Positions 16,867 through 27,962 of a stretch of DNA of 64,000 nt are shown one piece after another; position 1 is the first letter of the stretch, and each line of letters opens with the position of its first letter. The DNA comes from Chryseobacterium aurantiacum. Its GTDB lineage: Bacteria > Bacteroidota > Bacteroidia > Flavobacteriales > Weeksellaceae. A program made the position numbers and the translations under genes. The stretch lies in NCBI RefSeq assembly GCF_003020585.1, contig NZ_PXUE01000001.1, forward strand, positions 1,116,001 to 1,180,000. The letters run 5' to 3'. The notes beneath the pieces are model-generated. The model saw only the letters and a program-made list of their open reading frames with translations. It was not told the DNA's origin and searched no databases.

Positions 16867-17358
16867 ATGCAAAACCGTATTTCTTCATTTTCACCCCTTA
16901 TTGATGACCATTCTGAAATTCTGATTTTAGGATCAATTCCCGGCGTGAAATCATTGGAAAAACAACAATATTATGCCCATCCCCAAAATAAATTCTGGAA
17001 AATAATTTTTGAATTACTGAATGAAGAATTTACCGAAGATTATAACAAAAGGCTTGAAATAATAAAAAAGCATCATATTGCACTTTGGGACGTAATTGAT
17101 TCCTGTGAGAGAAAAGGAAGTCTGGATTCCGAAATAAAGAATGAAGAAGCCAATCAGATTGCTGAGCTGCTGGAAGAACATCCAAATGTTAAAGCTATTT
17201 TTTGTAACGGTGGAAAGTCTTACAAAAATTTACAAAAGCTGCTTGGGAAAAATTATAAACTACCCATTTTTTTATTGCCTTCTACAAGCCCGCTTCATAC
17301 GGTCTCTTTTGAAAAGAAACTGGAAGAATGGAAACGGATTCTGGAGTTTCTAGGTTGA
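16867..17358 (+). CDS. DNA-deoxyinosine (hypoxanthine-DNA) glycosylase
   Basis: This 163-residue member of the uracil-DNA glycosylase superfamily should excise hypoxanthine from DNA damaged by adenine deamination. The diagnostic opening LILGSIPGVKSLEKQQYYAHP contains the superfamily motif 1, and NKFWKI follows. The second motif region is LPSTSPLH near the C-terminus. The length fits the TIGR04274-type family. A TTG at 16861 would add two residues but is part of the likely -7 box, so ATG 16867 is preferred. It is monocistronic and converges on the sugar-kinase operon. Confidence 0.82.
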   Translation: MQNRISSFSPLIDDHSEILILGSIPGVKSLEKQQYYAHPQNKFWKIIFELLNEEFTEDYNKRLEIIKKHHIALWDVIDSCERKGSLDSEIKNEEANQIAELLEEHPNVKAIFCNGGKSYKNLQKLLGKNYKLPIFLLPSTSPLHTVSFEKKLEEWKRILEFLG

Positions 17359-17540
17359 AATATTGAGTTGGAGTGTATGGGGTTTGAGAGTTTTAGGATT
17401 TTAGGGTTTGAGAGTGAGAGGATAAAGCTAGATTCCTATGGAAAGACAAGCAGAGCGCTTTATGTATCCGTCTACCTTGTCATTCCGAAGGAATCTAAAT
17501 ATTACATTTAAATTTTAGTAAAGAATTTTATTCCTTAAAA

Positions 17541-18565
17541 TCATTCAAATCCCAAATATTCTCTTAATCCTTTCAATAACTCCAGCTGATTTTTTGTTCT
17601 GTCCAGATTGTGTTCAGGATGTGTGATAGAATAGTAAGTACTTCCATTCAGGTAATCCGTTAAAAAACGAAGTTCTTGTATATAAATGGCGACTTGTGCT
17701 GCATAATCAAGATTCTCAGATTCTTCTGGTGTCAGTTTCTCCTTTAAATAAAATAGAAATCCTTCTTTTACAGCCTTATACATTTCTGGGTTGAAATTCT
17801 TTCTGGCACTTCCATCATCTTCCTTTGTCATATTGGTGTAAGATTGTATCATTGTTCCAAAATCATACAAAAGAGTGGAAATCATCATGGTATCCAGATC
17901 AATCACAGCCAATGGTTGATGATTGTGATCAAATAGAATATTACTGATTTTTACATCTGCATGAATAATTCTTTTGGGAATCTGACTGTTTTTCTCCATT
18001 TCAATCCATAGATCAGGCAAGGATAGAAGATGATTGGTGAGTTCTATTTCTGCTTTTGCATTTTCTATCAAATGAGGATCGGCATTTTTTACTGAGTTTT
18101 TATAATCAGCAACTCTTTTCTCAAAATTGAGGAAATTGGGAATGGCATCTTCAATAGCAGGTAGCTTTTCAGTATTTATAGTACTTAGAAAGTAACTGAA
18201 GGCCTTGGCTGCTTCAAATGCAGTTTGTAAAGACGGAGCTGTAAGAAAGGTCGTACTGTTTTCTATGAAGCTCAGCATACGCCACGGCTGGCCATTTTCA
18301 TCCTCTACCAGAAGTTTATGGGTGAGGGATGGGATAGGTTCGATAATTTGAAGCTGATAGTTATTGGATCTAAGAATTCCATTAATCATTAAATGATTAT
18401 TGACAATCACCTCCGGCTGTTTGAAAACATGATTGTTGATTTTTTGCAGGATAAACTTTTTTCCCTGATTCTTATCTTCCAAAAGATAAGTTGTATTGAT
18501 CAACCCATCAGTAATAGGTGTGAGGTCATAATGATCTGTACCGATAAATTCAAAAACAATATCAT

Positions 18566-18575
<10 letters not shown>
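17541..18575 (-). CDS. Anomeric N-acetylhexosamine kinase (NahK-like, APH fold)
   Basis: The 344-residue protein has an aminoglycoside-phosphotransferase fold. The catalytic loop reads IIHADVKISNILFD (HxDxKxxN) and the metal-binding motif VIDLDTMM, the form seen in N-acetylhexosamine 1-kinases, not in antibiotic kinases. It should phosphorylate GalNAc or GlcNAc at C1 with ATP. It overlaps the upstream nucleotidyltransferase by 10 bp and is the last gene of a three-gene operon that starts with a GalNAc-releasing enzyme, which supports GalNAc as substrate. The chemistry is inferred from motif and context. No leader or signal peptide is present, so it is cytoplasmic. Confidence 0.8.
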
Positions 18576-20867
<2,292 letters not shown>

Positions 20868-21009
20868 CTATTTTTTTTCTTAAATATATTAAAACTTTTG
20901 TAAACCACGGGTGAGGTGATGGATTTGAGAGCTTGAGAGTTTTAGGGTATGAGGGATAAACGGAAGAATTGCTAACTGATTTTTATCCTTTCACCTTTTG
21001 CTTAAATAT

Positions 21010-22545
21010 TTATTGATTAATCCACGCTTTTCTTAAAGCCAGCTGTTTTGAATCGGGATTAGGTATCGCAGTTACTTTTCCGGAGGTTTCATCATAGTTA
21101 AGGCCTGCTTTTTCCAGATATTCCTTTAACGGAATGGGCTGGGTGCCTTCTACATAATCTTTAAAAAATAGACGTATTTCCGGATAAGTTATTTTGGTAA
21201 TTTCATCGAAAAGCTCATCATCATTAAAATATTTACCTTCTCCATACTTTTTCATAAGCATCTGCATCAGATCCTGAGTCCCTGTTTTTCCGTTAGAGAG
21301 TTCTCTTAGTCTTATGTCCAGACATGCTCCAATTAACGCTCCTTTCATGTAAAAATTCATGTACTGATCCTGTCTTTCCATTGAGTTTTCACTCAATTCA
21401 GTAAGAGAAAATTTATTGTCAAATTCTTTCATACCCTCTATCTTTTCTTCCAGGCTTTTTTCAAAATCTTCCAGACTGATCATTTTTTGTTTGATAGGCA
21501 TATGAATCGTAGCATATTCAGTCATACCTTCATACAACCAAAGATGTTTAGACATGACAGGATTCAGAAAATCATAATGCTGAATTTCTCCTGAATGAAT
21601 GTTGAGCGGTGTAACGATATGGAAAAACTCATGAGAAGCAACCCTATTTAAAGCTTGCGGAATAAATTTCATATTTCCGGAACGGTACAGGCAGACTGTA
21701 GAGTGGGAATGTTCCAGACCGTCACCCAGATACCCGTCTTCATTGGAAGATTCATAATAAATCAGAAAAGCATATTTATTGACCGGTAAAGTTCCGCCAA
21801 GATAAGCCTGTTGATTTTTCAGTATGTTTTCTATTTCGTGGGCAATTGTTTTGGAGTAATTCCTTTCCTTTTTGTTATAGAACGATACAAGCACTTTGGT
21901 ATGACCTATTTTGAGCCATGTGGTATCGGGAACGGAATATAAAACAGGAGAATCTACCAATTCCCTGTAATCCTTTGCCCAAACCATATCCGTATTTTTA
22001 TTTTTCTGTTTGTAATCTAAAGCAGAGGAAGCATAGAAATCCTTATTTTTTGTAATGGTAATCTGGTAAGGAATATCTTTCATTTCTTCAAAATATCCTA
22101 CTAAAGAATTGTAGTTGATGACAAAAACACTGTCCCTGATAAACATACTGCCGGCAGATCTGGCTTCATTAGATTCTTTTTCCAAAGAATCCCATCCATC
22201 GGCTATCTGATAAGAGATTTTTTTTACTCGGCTGAGATCATGTACCAGCCAGCTGTTTTTATCCAGGCGTTCAGTCAGTATTTTTTTTCCGTTCTTGTCG
22301 GTGGCTGCAAAATTTGAAACATATTGTCCGAAATTCATAGCCTGATAAAACCCGGGAACCAGTTTAGGGATAATAAACTTACCTTGTTGAAGATTGTTCT
22401 TGGGTGGAGTAAAAGAAACATTGACTTCATCGTTGGACGTATGAAGAAGATCTATATTGTATTCGTAATTATTCTTTTGTTTTTGGGCTGTAATTGTATT
22501 AGGAATTATAACGATCAGAAAAAATAGCTTTATCAGAGTATTCAT
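21010..22545 (-). CDS. Secreted M61-family (glycyl aminopeptidase-like) metallopeptidase
   Basis: This 511-residue exported zinc peptidase has a signal peptide ending near ITAQ and an N-terminal beta-sandwich. The zinc site is HEFFH (about residue 302), with the third ligand region WLYEGMTEY. The later MKGALIGACLDIRLRELSNG segment is typical of M61. It ends with a short region containing PIPLKEYLEKAGL; a full PDZ domain, common in this family, is not evident, making the protein somewhat shorter than the usual 580-620 residues. It follows the AIM24 gene by 57 bp, possibly in one transcript. Confidence 0.83.
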   Translation of the reverse strand: MNTLIKLFFLIVIIPNTITAQKQKNNYEYNIDLLHTSNDEVNVSFTPPKNNLQQGKFIIPKLVPGFYQAMNFGQYVSNFAATDKNGKKILTERLDKNSWLVHDLSRVKKISYQIADGWDSLEKESNEARSAGSMFIRDSVFVINYNSLVGYFEEMKDIPYQITITKNKDFYASSALDYKQKNKNTDMVWAKDYRELVDSPVLYSVPDTTWLKIGHTKVLVSFYNKKERNYSKTIAHEIENILKNQQAYLGGTLPVNKYAFLIYYESSNEDGYLGDGLEHSHSTVCLYRSGNMKFIPQALNRVASHEFFHIVTPLNIHSGEIQHYDFLNPVMSKHLWLYEGMTEYATIHMPIKQKMISLEDFEKSLEEKIEGMKEFDNKFSLTELSENSMERQDQYMNFYMKGALIGACLDIRLRELSNGKTGTQDLMQMLMKKYGEGKYFNDDELFDEITKITYPEIRLFFKDYVEGTQPIPLKEYLEKAGLNYDETSGKVTAIPNPDSKQLALRKAWINQ

Positions 22546-22601
22546 TTGTTATTGCTTTAGGTACTACGAAAATATAAAATTACCCCTAGGGTTTGTCTGC
22601 T

Positions 22602-23294
22602 TTATTTTTCCATATAATAAACTTCTTCGTAAGGTTGAATCAATACCCATCCGTGGCCTGAAAATTTCATTTGAAACTCTTCACCGCTTCCTCTTCCGAT
22701 AAGGCTCTTGAAAGAAACATTTGTTTTCAGTTCCGGGCTTAGATTTCCGGACCATGCAACCGTGGCATTAGGATCTGTGAACACAGGGGTGTCAGGAGTT
22801 ACCAGTAAAGTCAATGGATCTCCGTGAGTGGTGATGGCAATATGACCAGTTCCGGAAAGTTTTACCTGAAAAAGACCGCCAGACATCATCCCTGCAATAC
22901 TTTTAAGCATAGTAATATCACTTTTTACACTTTGTTCATGAGCCAAAACATCATTGCCATTTACGCAGACAGATTCATTGTTCAAGTAAAGAATACGTAC
23001 TTTCTTCCCAGAGTCTGCAACGTATAATTTTCCGGTTCCTTCAGCTTTCATCAGCTTACTTCCTTCTCCACTGATTGCCTTTTTCAAAAGATTTCCGATA
23101 CCACCGGACAACATGCCTTGTCTTTCAAAATTAATATTTCCAACATAGCTTACCATGCTTCCTCTTTTGGTCCATACAGACTGATTATTCAGGTTGATTT
23201 CTAAAAGATGCTTCGTTTCCAGTTCGAAATAATCTCTTTGCTGCGGATTCTCCTTGGTCTCGTTAATGAATGCTTCAATTGAATATTTGCTCAT
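22602..23294 (-). CDS. AIM24-family protein
   Basis: This 230-residue protein belongs to the AIM24/TRAP-like beta-roll family: repeated Gly-rich strands (GIGNLLKKAISGEGSKLMKAEGTGKLYVAD, FQVKLSGTGHIAITTHGDP) and the terminal FKSLIGRGSGEEFQMKFSGHGWVLIQP. The bacterial function is not established. It has no signal peptide. It starts 36 bp after an unknown protein (23331-24023), with M61 downstream. Confidence 0.8.
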   Translation of the reverse strand: MSKYSIEAFINETKENPQQRDYFELETKHLLEINLNNQSVWTKRGSMVSYVGNINFERQGMLSGGIGNLLKKAISGEGSKLMKAEGTGKLYVADSGKKVRILYLNNESVCVNGNDVLAHEQSVKSDITMLKSIAGMMSGGLFQVKLSGTGHIAITTHGDPLTLLVTPDTPVFTDPNATVAWSGNLSPELKTNVSFKSLIGRGSGEEFQMKFSGHGWVLIQPYEEVYYMEK

Positions 23295-23330
23295 AATGAT
23301 AATTTTTAATTTGTTGTTTTTATAGGATTA

Positions 23331-24023
23331 TTACTTTAGTTTATCGAGTTTATACTCTCTTTTGTTACTTTTAGGATTCAGATCCACAAATTCGTACTCT
23401 TCAAAATTTGTAAGTTTTGTTTTGAATATTTCGGTTGCTTTTTCTACTGACCAGGTTTTAGGATAATGAAAACCTTCGAATTTTGCATTGAAGATCTGCG
23501 CTTTGAAATCGTGCGAAAATTCATCATCACCCGAGTAGGTCAATGCTATTTTACCCGTCCATGTGATGTCATACAGATTACTTTCTTTTTTTGAAAATCG
23601 GATCTGATGCACCGCACAGCTGTCATGTCCCAACAGATAAATAGAAAAGGCAAGGTCATCATCATCGAAATGTTGTTCGGATGGAAGATCATTGCTGAAA
23701 AGATCATTTTTAACCACAGTGTCGAAATTCAGTTTTTCATCAAGGTTATTAATTCTGATTCCTCTCTGTTCACCCCAATAATTTGATGACAATGTACAGG
23801 CATGGTAGTTTCCCCATACAGTTTTGGAATCCCAGTCAGACAGACCTTCCTCTTCTTCCTCACTGTTTTCATCATCGTTGGCATAATAATTTTCAGTTTT
23901 TAAATGAAAATCAAACCAAATAAATCCATATTCATCAATTCTTCCGCTCCAGCTAAAGGTTTCAATTTTATGACCGCTAGGATACGGATTGTCAATGAAG
24001 TATATTTTGCTTATGGGTTCCAT
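23331..24023 (-). CDS. Uncharacterised acidic protein
   Basis: This 230-residue cytoplasmic-looking protein (no signal peptide, no membrane helix) starts MEPISKIYFIDNPYPSGHKIETFSWSG. A TTG start seven codons upstream (24044) is possible but less likely. Its middle has a strongly acidic patch (DDENSEEEEEGLSDWD). SWSGRIDEYGFIWFDFHL and DITWTGKIALTYSG share a pattern suggesting two related beta-sheet modules. I do not recognise the family. It is first in a likely minus-strand unit with AIM24. Confidence 0.6.
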   Translation of the reverse strand: MEPISKIYFIDNPYPSGHKIETFSWSGRIDEYGFIWFDFHLKTENYYANDDENSEEEEEGLSDWDSKTVWGNYHACTLSSNYWGEQRGIRINNLDEKLNFDTVVKNDLFSNDLPSEQHFDDDDLAFSIYLLGHDSCAVHQIRFSKKESNLYDITWTGKIALTYSGDDEFSHDFKAQIFNAKFEGFHYPKTWSVEKATEIFKTKLTNFEEYEFVDLNPKSNKREYKLDKLK

Positions 24024-24111
24024 ATTGAGTTTTAATTTCTCCAAAAATAATATTTTTATGCCTTGAAACTCCCCGTAAAATCACGGTTTTACATTTGATT
24101 GTAAATAATAC

Positions 24112-24143
24112 TTGACAAAGGGGTATTCAATGTCGTATATTTG
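24112..24143 (+). promoter_or_regulatory. queA promoter
   Basis: TTGAC at 24112 and TATATTTG at 24136-24143 are separated by 21 nt after the TTG, an excellent match to the Bacteroidota housekeeping promoter. The ATG follows 55 nt later. Confidence 0.8.
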
Positions 24144-24198
24144 CACTCCGAAAATTACACCATGTAATTATAATAATTTTTAAACCGTAATTTAAAAA

Positions 24199-25248
24199 AT
24201 GAAAACATCAGATTTTAATTTTGATCTTCCTGCGGAATTATTAGCAGAACACCCATCAGAGCACAGAGACGAAGCCAGATTAATGGTTCTTGATAGAAAA
24301 ACACAAACTATTGAGCACAAATTATTCAAGGATGTAGTAGACTATTTTGATGAGAAAGATTTGTTTATCTTCAACAATACTAAGGTTTTCCCTGCACGTC
24401 TTTATGGAAATAAAGAAAAAACAGGTGCTAAAATTGAAGTTTTCCTTTTAAGAGAGCTTGATAAGGAAACCAGAGTTTGGGATGTTTTGGTAGATCCGGC
24501 AAGAAAAATCAGAATTGGTAACAAATTATTCTTCACTGAAGATGAATCTTTGGTAGCTGAGGTTATCGATAATACAACTTCAAGAGGAAGAACATTAAGA
24601 TTCTTATTCGATGGTTCTTACGATGAATTTAGAACGAAATTAAAGGAATTAGGAGAAACTCCACTTCCAAAATATATCAAAAGAGCAGTAGAACCTGAAG
24701 ATGCTGAAAGATACCAGACGATCTACGCTAAAGTGGAAGGAGCAGTTGCTGCCCCTACAGCTGGTCTTCACTTCTCTAGACACTTAATGAAGAAATTGGA
24801 GATTAAAGGAATCGATTTTGCTGAGGTTACGCTTCACGTAGGATTAGGAACTTTCAACCCAATTGAGGTAGAAGACCTTTCTAAGCACAAAATGGAATCT
24901 GAAGAGATTATCATTGACGAGAAAAATGCTGCTATCATCAACAATGCAGTAGAATCTCACAGAAGAGTTTGTGCGGTAGGTACTACAACAATGAGAGCTT
25001 TGGAAACATCTGTTTCTTCAAACAAAAAAATCTCTGCTTTCAATGGTTGGACAAATAAATTCATTTACCCACCTCACGATTTCGGAGTAGCTAACACAAT
25101 GATCACCAACTTCCATACACCGAAGTCTACATTGATCATGATGATTGCTGCATTTGCAGGAAGAGACTTTATCATGCATGCTTATGAAGAAGCCGTAAAA
25201 GAAAAGTATAAATTCTATTCTTACGGTGACGCAATGTTAATTTTATAA
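24199..25248 (+). CDS. queA: S-adenosylmethionine:tRNA ribosyltransferase-isomerase
   Basis: QueA transfers the ribosyl group of SAM to 7-aminomethyl-deazaguanine in tRNA, making epoxyqueuosine. The 349-residue protein shows the family's opening ([26 protein letters not shown]), the core [13 protein letters not shown] and [13 protein letters not shown], and the C-terminal [30 protein letters not shown]. Its length is normal. Downstream in the same direction come the four-helix-bundle element and rlmN; if the element was inserted later, queA and rlmN were once adjacent RNA-modification genes. Confidence 0.96.
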   Translation: MKTSDFNFDLPAELLAEHPSEHRDEARLMVLDRKTQTIEHKLFKDVVDYFDEKDLFIFNNTKVFPARLYGNKEKTGAKIEVFLLRELDKETRVWDVLVDPARKIRIGNKLFFTEDESLVAEVIDNTTSRGRTLRFLFDGSYDEFRTKLKELGETPLPKYIKRAVEPEDAERYQTIYAKVEGAVAAPTAGLHFSRHLMKKLEIKGIDFAEVTLHVGLGTFNPIEVEDLSKHKMESEEIIIDEKNAAIINNAVESHRRVCAVGTTTMRALETSVSSNKKISAFNGWTNKFIYPPHDFGVANTMITNFHTPKSTLIMMIAAFAGRDFIMHAYEEAVKEKYKFYSYGDAMLIL

Positions 25249-25258
25249 AAAAAAGTAA

Positions 25259-25279
25259 AAAGAGCCAAGTTAAAAGTAA
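25259..25279 (+). repeat. Left terminal inverted repeat of the S23-like element
   Basis: Twenty-one bases beginning AAAGAGCCAAGTTAAAAG are the exact complement of 25644-25664. They bracket the four-helix-bundle gene, so its transcript could fold into a 21-bp perfect stem closing the element. Confidence 0.85.
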
Positions 25280-25290
25280 TACAAGTAGAA

Positions 25291-25637
25291 ATGAGACAAA
25301 ATGATTTACTTATCAGAACTTTTACATTTGGAGTTAATTGTCTTAAGTTTTTAAGAACACTACCCAATATTCTGAAAGTAAATTAATAAGATTTCAACTC
25401 GGGAAATCAGCTACTTCAATAGGCGCTAATTATGAAGAATCCCAAGCCGGATCTTCAAAAGCTGACTTTAAAAACAAAGTGAAAATTGCTTTAAGAGAAG
25501 CAAGAGAAAGTCATTTTTGGCTTCGGGTTTTAGAAGAACTAGATGGCTATGATTCTGAAGAATTTAAAGCTTTATTGACTGAAAGTAATGAATTGAAAAA
25601 TATTTTGGCTGCAATAGTCAACAATACTAAACTTTAA
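25291..25637 (+). pseudogene. Four-helix-bundle (S23/IVS) protein, one-base frameshift
   Basis: The frame from ATG 25291 reads MRQNDLLIRTFTFGVNCLKFL and stops after LPNILKVN. In the next frame the protein continues SESKLIRFQLGKSATSIGANYEESQ and ends SNELKNILAAIVNNTKL at 25637. Together they make a typical 115-residue S23 four-helix-bundle protein with one nucleotide missing near 25370. Such proteins are encoded in intervening sequences of bacterial 23S rRNA and as free genes in Bacteroidota. It is bracketed by a perfect 21-bp inverted repeat. A sequencing error is the alternative to a true pseudogene. Confidence 0.8.
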
Positions 25638-25643
25638 AACTTT

Positions 25644-25664
25644 TTACTTTTAACTTGGCTCTTT
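25644..25664 (+). repeat. Right terminal inverted repeat of the S23-like element
   Basis: TTACTTTTAACTTGGCTC and the following three bases complement 25259-25279 exactly. It ends only 6 nt before the rlmN start codon, so any rlmN ribosome-binding region overlaps or adjoins the repeat. Confidence 0.85.
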
Positions 25665-25670
25665 AATATT

Positions 25671-26705
25671 ATGAAAGATATCCGTATATTATCTCTAGAT
25701 CAGCTTAAAGAATACTTTGTATCTTTAGGAGAAAAGCCGTTTCGTGCGAAACAGGTCTATGACTGGCTATGGAGTAAAAACCTCCATTCGATTGATGAAA
25801 TGACGAATCTTTCGAAATCTCTTCGCGAAAGAATTGCTGAAGAGTATACCATTAACCCCGTTTCTGTAGATCTTCTTCAAAAAAGTTCTGACGGAACCAT
25901 TAAAAATGGGGTAAAACTTCACGACGGCCTGTTAGTAGAATCAGTTCTTATCCCAACAGAAACAAGAACTACTGCTTGTGTATCTTCACAGGTAGGCTGC
26001 TCGCTAAACTGCGAATTCTGTGCTACAGCAAGACTCAAAAGAATGAGAAATCTTGAAGTTGCTGAAATTGTAGATCAGGTAGCCCTTATTGACAGCCAAA
26101 GCAGAATGTATTTTGACAGACCGCTTTCCAATATCGTATTCATGGGAATGGGAGAACCCATGATGAACTACAAAAATGTAGTAGAAGCGATTAGGAAAAT
26201 TACCCAGCCCGAGGGATTAGGAATGTCTCCAAGAAGAATTACCGTTTCTACATCCGGAATTCCCAAAATGATCAAAATGCTTGCTGATGATGAGCTACGT
26301 GTGAAACTGGCATTGTCCCTTCACTCAGCCATCGAAGTAAAGCGTAATGAAATTATGCCTTTCTCTGATAAATTCCCGCTAACGGACATCATGGAATCAC
26401 TTCAGTACTGGTATCAAAAAACAGGTTCAGTGATCACTTTTGAATACTGTGTATGGAAAGGAATTAATGATGGAGATGAAGATATCAAGGCTTTAATAAA
26501 ATACTGCAAACAGGTTCCTTCCAAGGTAAACCTTATTCAATATAATCCTATTGGAGATGGTAAATATGACCAGTGCAACAAACAAGCAGAAGAAAACTAT
26601 ATCCGTCAGCTTGAAAATGCAGGAATTACAGTAATGGTCAGAAGAAGTAGAGGAGGTGATATTGATGCTGCTTGCGGACAGTTGGCCAACAAAACTACCG
26701 ATTAA
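25671..26705 (+). CDS. rlmN: 23S rRNA (adenine-2503-C2)-methyltransferase
   Basis: RlmN is a radical SAM enzyme that methylates C2 of A2503 in 23S rRNA and A37 of some tRNAs. The 344-residue protein has the cluster motif CSLNCEFC (CxxxCxxC), the GMGEPMMNY segment, the LSLHSA segment and the C-terminal RSRGGDIDAACGQL that contains the methyl-carrying cysteine. Its start lies 6 nt after the right arm of the S23 element. Confidence 0.96.
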   Translation: MKDIRILSLDQLKEYFVSLGEKPFRAKQVYDWLWSKNLHSIDEMTNLSKSLRERIAEEYTINPVSVDLLQKSSDGTIKNGVKLHDGLLVESVLIPTETRTTACVSSQVGCSLNCEFCATARLKRMRNLEVAEIVDQVALIDSQSRMYFDRPLSNIVFMGMGEPMMNYKNVVEAIRKITQPEGLGMSPRRITVSTSGIPKMIKMLADDELRVKLALSLHSAIEVKRNEIMPFSDKFPLTDIMESLQYWYQKTGSVITFEYCVWKGINDGDEDIKALIKYCKQVPSKVNLIQYNPIGDGKYDQCNKQAEENYIRQLENAGITVMVRRSRGGDIDAACGQLANKTTD

Positions 26706-26755
26706 AATTTCCTTAAAAAGACAGTACGCTTTCCTTAATAGATAGCTTAAAACCC

Positions 26756-26763
26756 TACCTTTG
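26756..26763 (+). promoter_or_regulatory. -7 box of the sterol-desaturase-like gene
   Basis: TACCTTTG fits TAnnTTTG and lies 15 nt before the ATG at 26779. It also argues against a TTG start at 26761, which would lie inside the box. Confidence 0.55.
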
Positions 26764-26778
26764 CACAAATTTTTTGTG

Positions 26779-27726
26779 ATGATGGAGAGTTTAATGAGCG
26801 AGAATGGTTTAGAACATGTATATGCATGGTCGGTTCCATTATTTGCGATTGTTATTTTAGCTGAAATGATTTACAGCCACGTTTCAGAGGCGAAATTATA
26901 TAATGGAAAAGATCTTGCCACAAATGTCTATCTGGCATTGATGAACTTTGGTCTTGACCTTATCATGAAAACATTTGCCATGGGGGTGATGTTTTTCTTT
27001 TACAATCACAAACTTTTTTCATGGGATCTGAGCATTTGGTATCTTTTGGCCTGCTTTGTTGTTACAGATTTTGCCTACTATGTCCTGCATTATGTGGATC
27101 ACCGTTCCAGAGCATTCTGGGCAGTTCATATCACACACCATAGTTCAGAATACTTTAATCTTACCACAGGATTCAGAAGTCCGGTATTGCAACCGCTTTA
27201 CAGATATCTATACTTTTCTCCACTGGCATTTTTAGGATTTAATCCTTGGCATATTATGGTGGCTTATGCAATAGGACAGGTATATGGAACATGGGTGCAT
27301 ACCCAAACTGTGAAGAGTATGGGGGTTTTAGAATATATTTTGGTAACACCTTCTCACCACCGTGTACATCACGCCTGCAACATTAAGTATCTAGATAAAA
27401 ATATGGGTATGTGCTTGATTATCTGGGATAAAATATTCGGAACTTTTCAAAAAGAAGACCCTAATATTCCGGTGAAGTATGGTATTTATCCAAAAATGCC
27501 GGACAATAAGCCTGATACTGTTCTCTTTTATGAATGGAGGAAGATCTGGAAAGATATTAAACAGCCGGGATTAAAATTTACTGATAGAGTTAACTATATT
27601 TTCAATTCTCCGGGATGGAGGCATGACGGAACCGGAAAAACAGTGAGACAATACCAGAAAGAATACTTTGCAAAACAGGCAAGGAAAGAAGAAGAAAGAA
27701 ATCAGAAAAAGCAAAAGACTGCTTAA
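26779..27726 (+). CDS. Sterol desaturase / fatty acid hydroxylase family membrane protein
   Basis: This 315-residue di-iron membrane oxygenase has several hydrophobic helices and the family's histidine clusters: HYVDH, HITHHSSEYFNLTT, HTQTV and PSHHRVHHACN. The C-terminus is a Lys/Glu-rich cytoplasmic tail (QARKEEERNQKKQK). Bacterial members hydroxylate or desaturate lipids, carotenoids or hopanoid-like compounds; the substrate here is unknown. The second of two adjacent ATG codons (26782) is an equally possible start. Confidence 0.85.
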   Translation: MMESLMSENGLEHVYAWSVPLFAIVILAEMIYSHVSEAKLYNGKDLATNVYLALMNFGLDLIMKTFAMGVMFFFYNHKLFSWDLSIWYLLACFVVTDFAYYVLHYVDHRSRAFWAVHITHHSSEYFNLTTGFRSPVLQPLYRYLYFSPLAFLGFNPWHIMVAYAIGQVYGTWVHTQTVKSMGVLEYILVTPSHHRVHHACNIKYLDKNMGMCLIIWDKIFGTFQKEDPNIPVKYGIYPKMPDNKPDTVLFYEWRKIWKDIKQPGLKFTDRVNYIFNSPGWRHDGTGKTVRQYQKEYFAKQARKEEERNQKKQKTA

Positions 27727-27763
27727 CCAAAAAAGAAATTCAATAAAATCTATATTAGGAGAG

Positions 27764-27786
27764 ACGGGCTTTTTAGCTCGTTTTTC
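27764..27786 (+). terminator. Intrinsic terminator
   Basis: ACGGGCT-TTTT-AGCTCGT followed by TTTT lies about 40 nt downstream of the desaturase-like gene. Confidence 0.7.
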
Positions 27787-27950
27787 TGTTGTAAGGGAAT
27801 GTGGAGGGAAGAAAGAATAAAACCTAGAACATAACTTAATCGGGTGGAATTGTAAAAATTATACATCTGCTTTGCTTTAAATCTAATGTCATCAAACGCA
27901 ATCTACCTGGAAACTTCCGGCAGAATTCCCCCTATTTAAACATAAAATCT

Positions 27951-27958
27951 TATTTTTG
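27951..27958 (+). promoter_or_regulatory. -7 box 4 nt before a start codon
   Basis: TATTTTTG fits TAnnTTTG and is separated from the ATG at 27963 by four bases, so the mRNA would be leaderless or nearly so. Confidence 0.45.
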
Positions 27959-27962
27959 CTCT

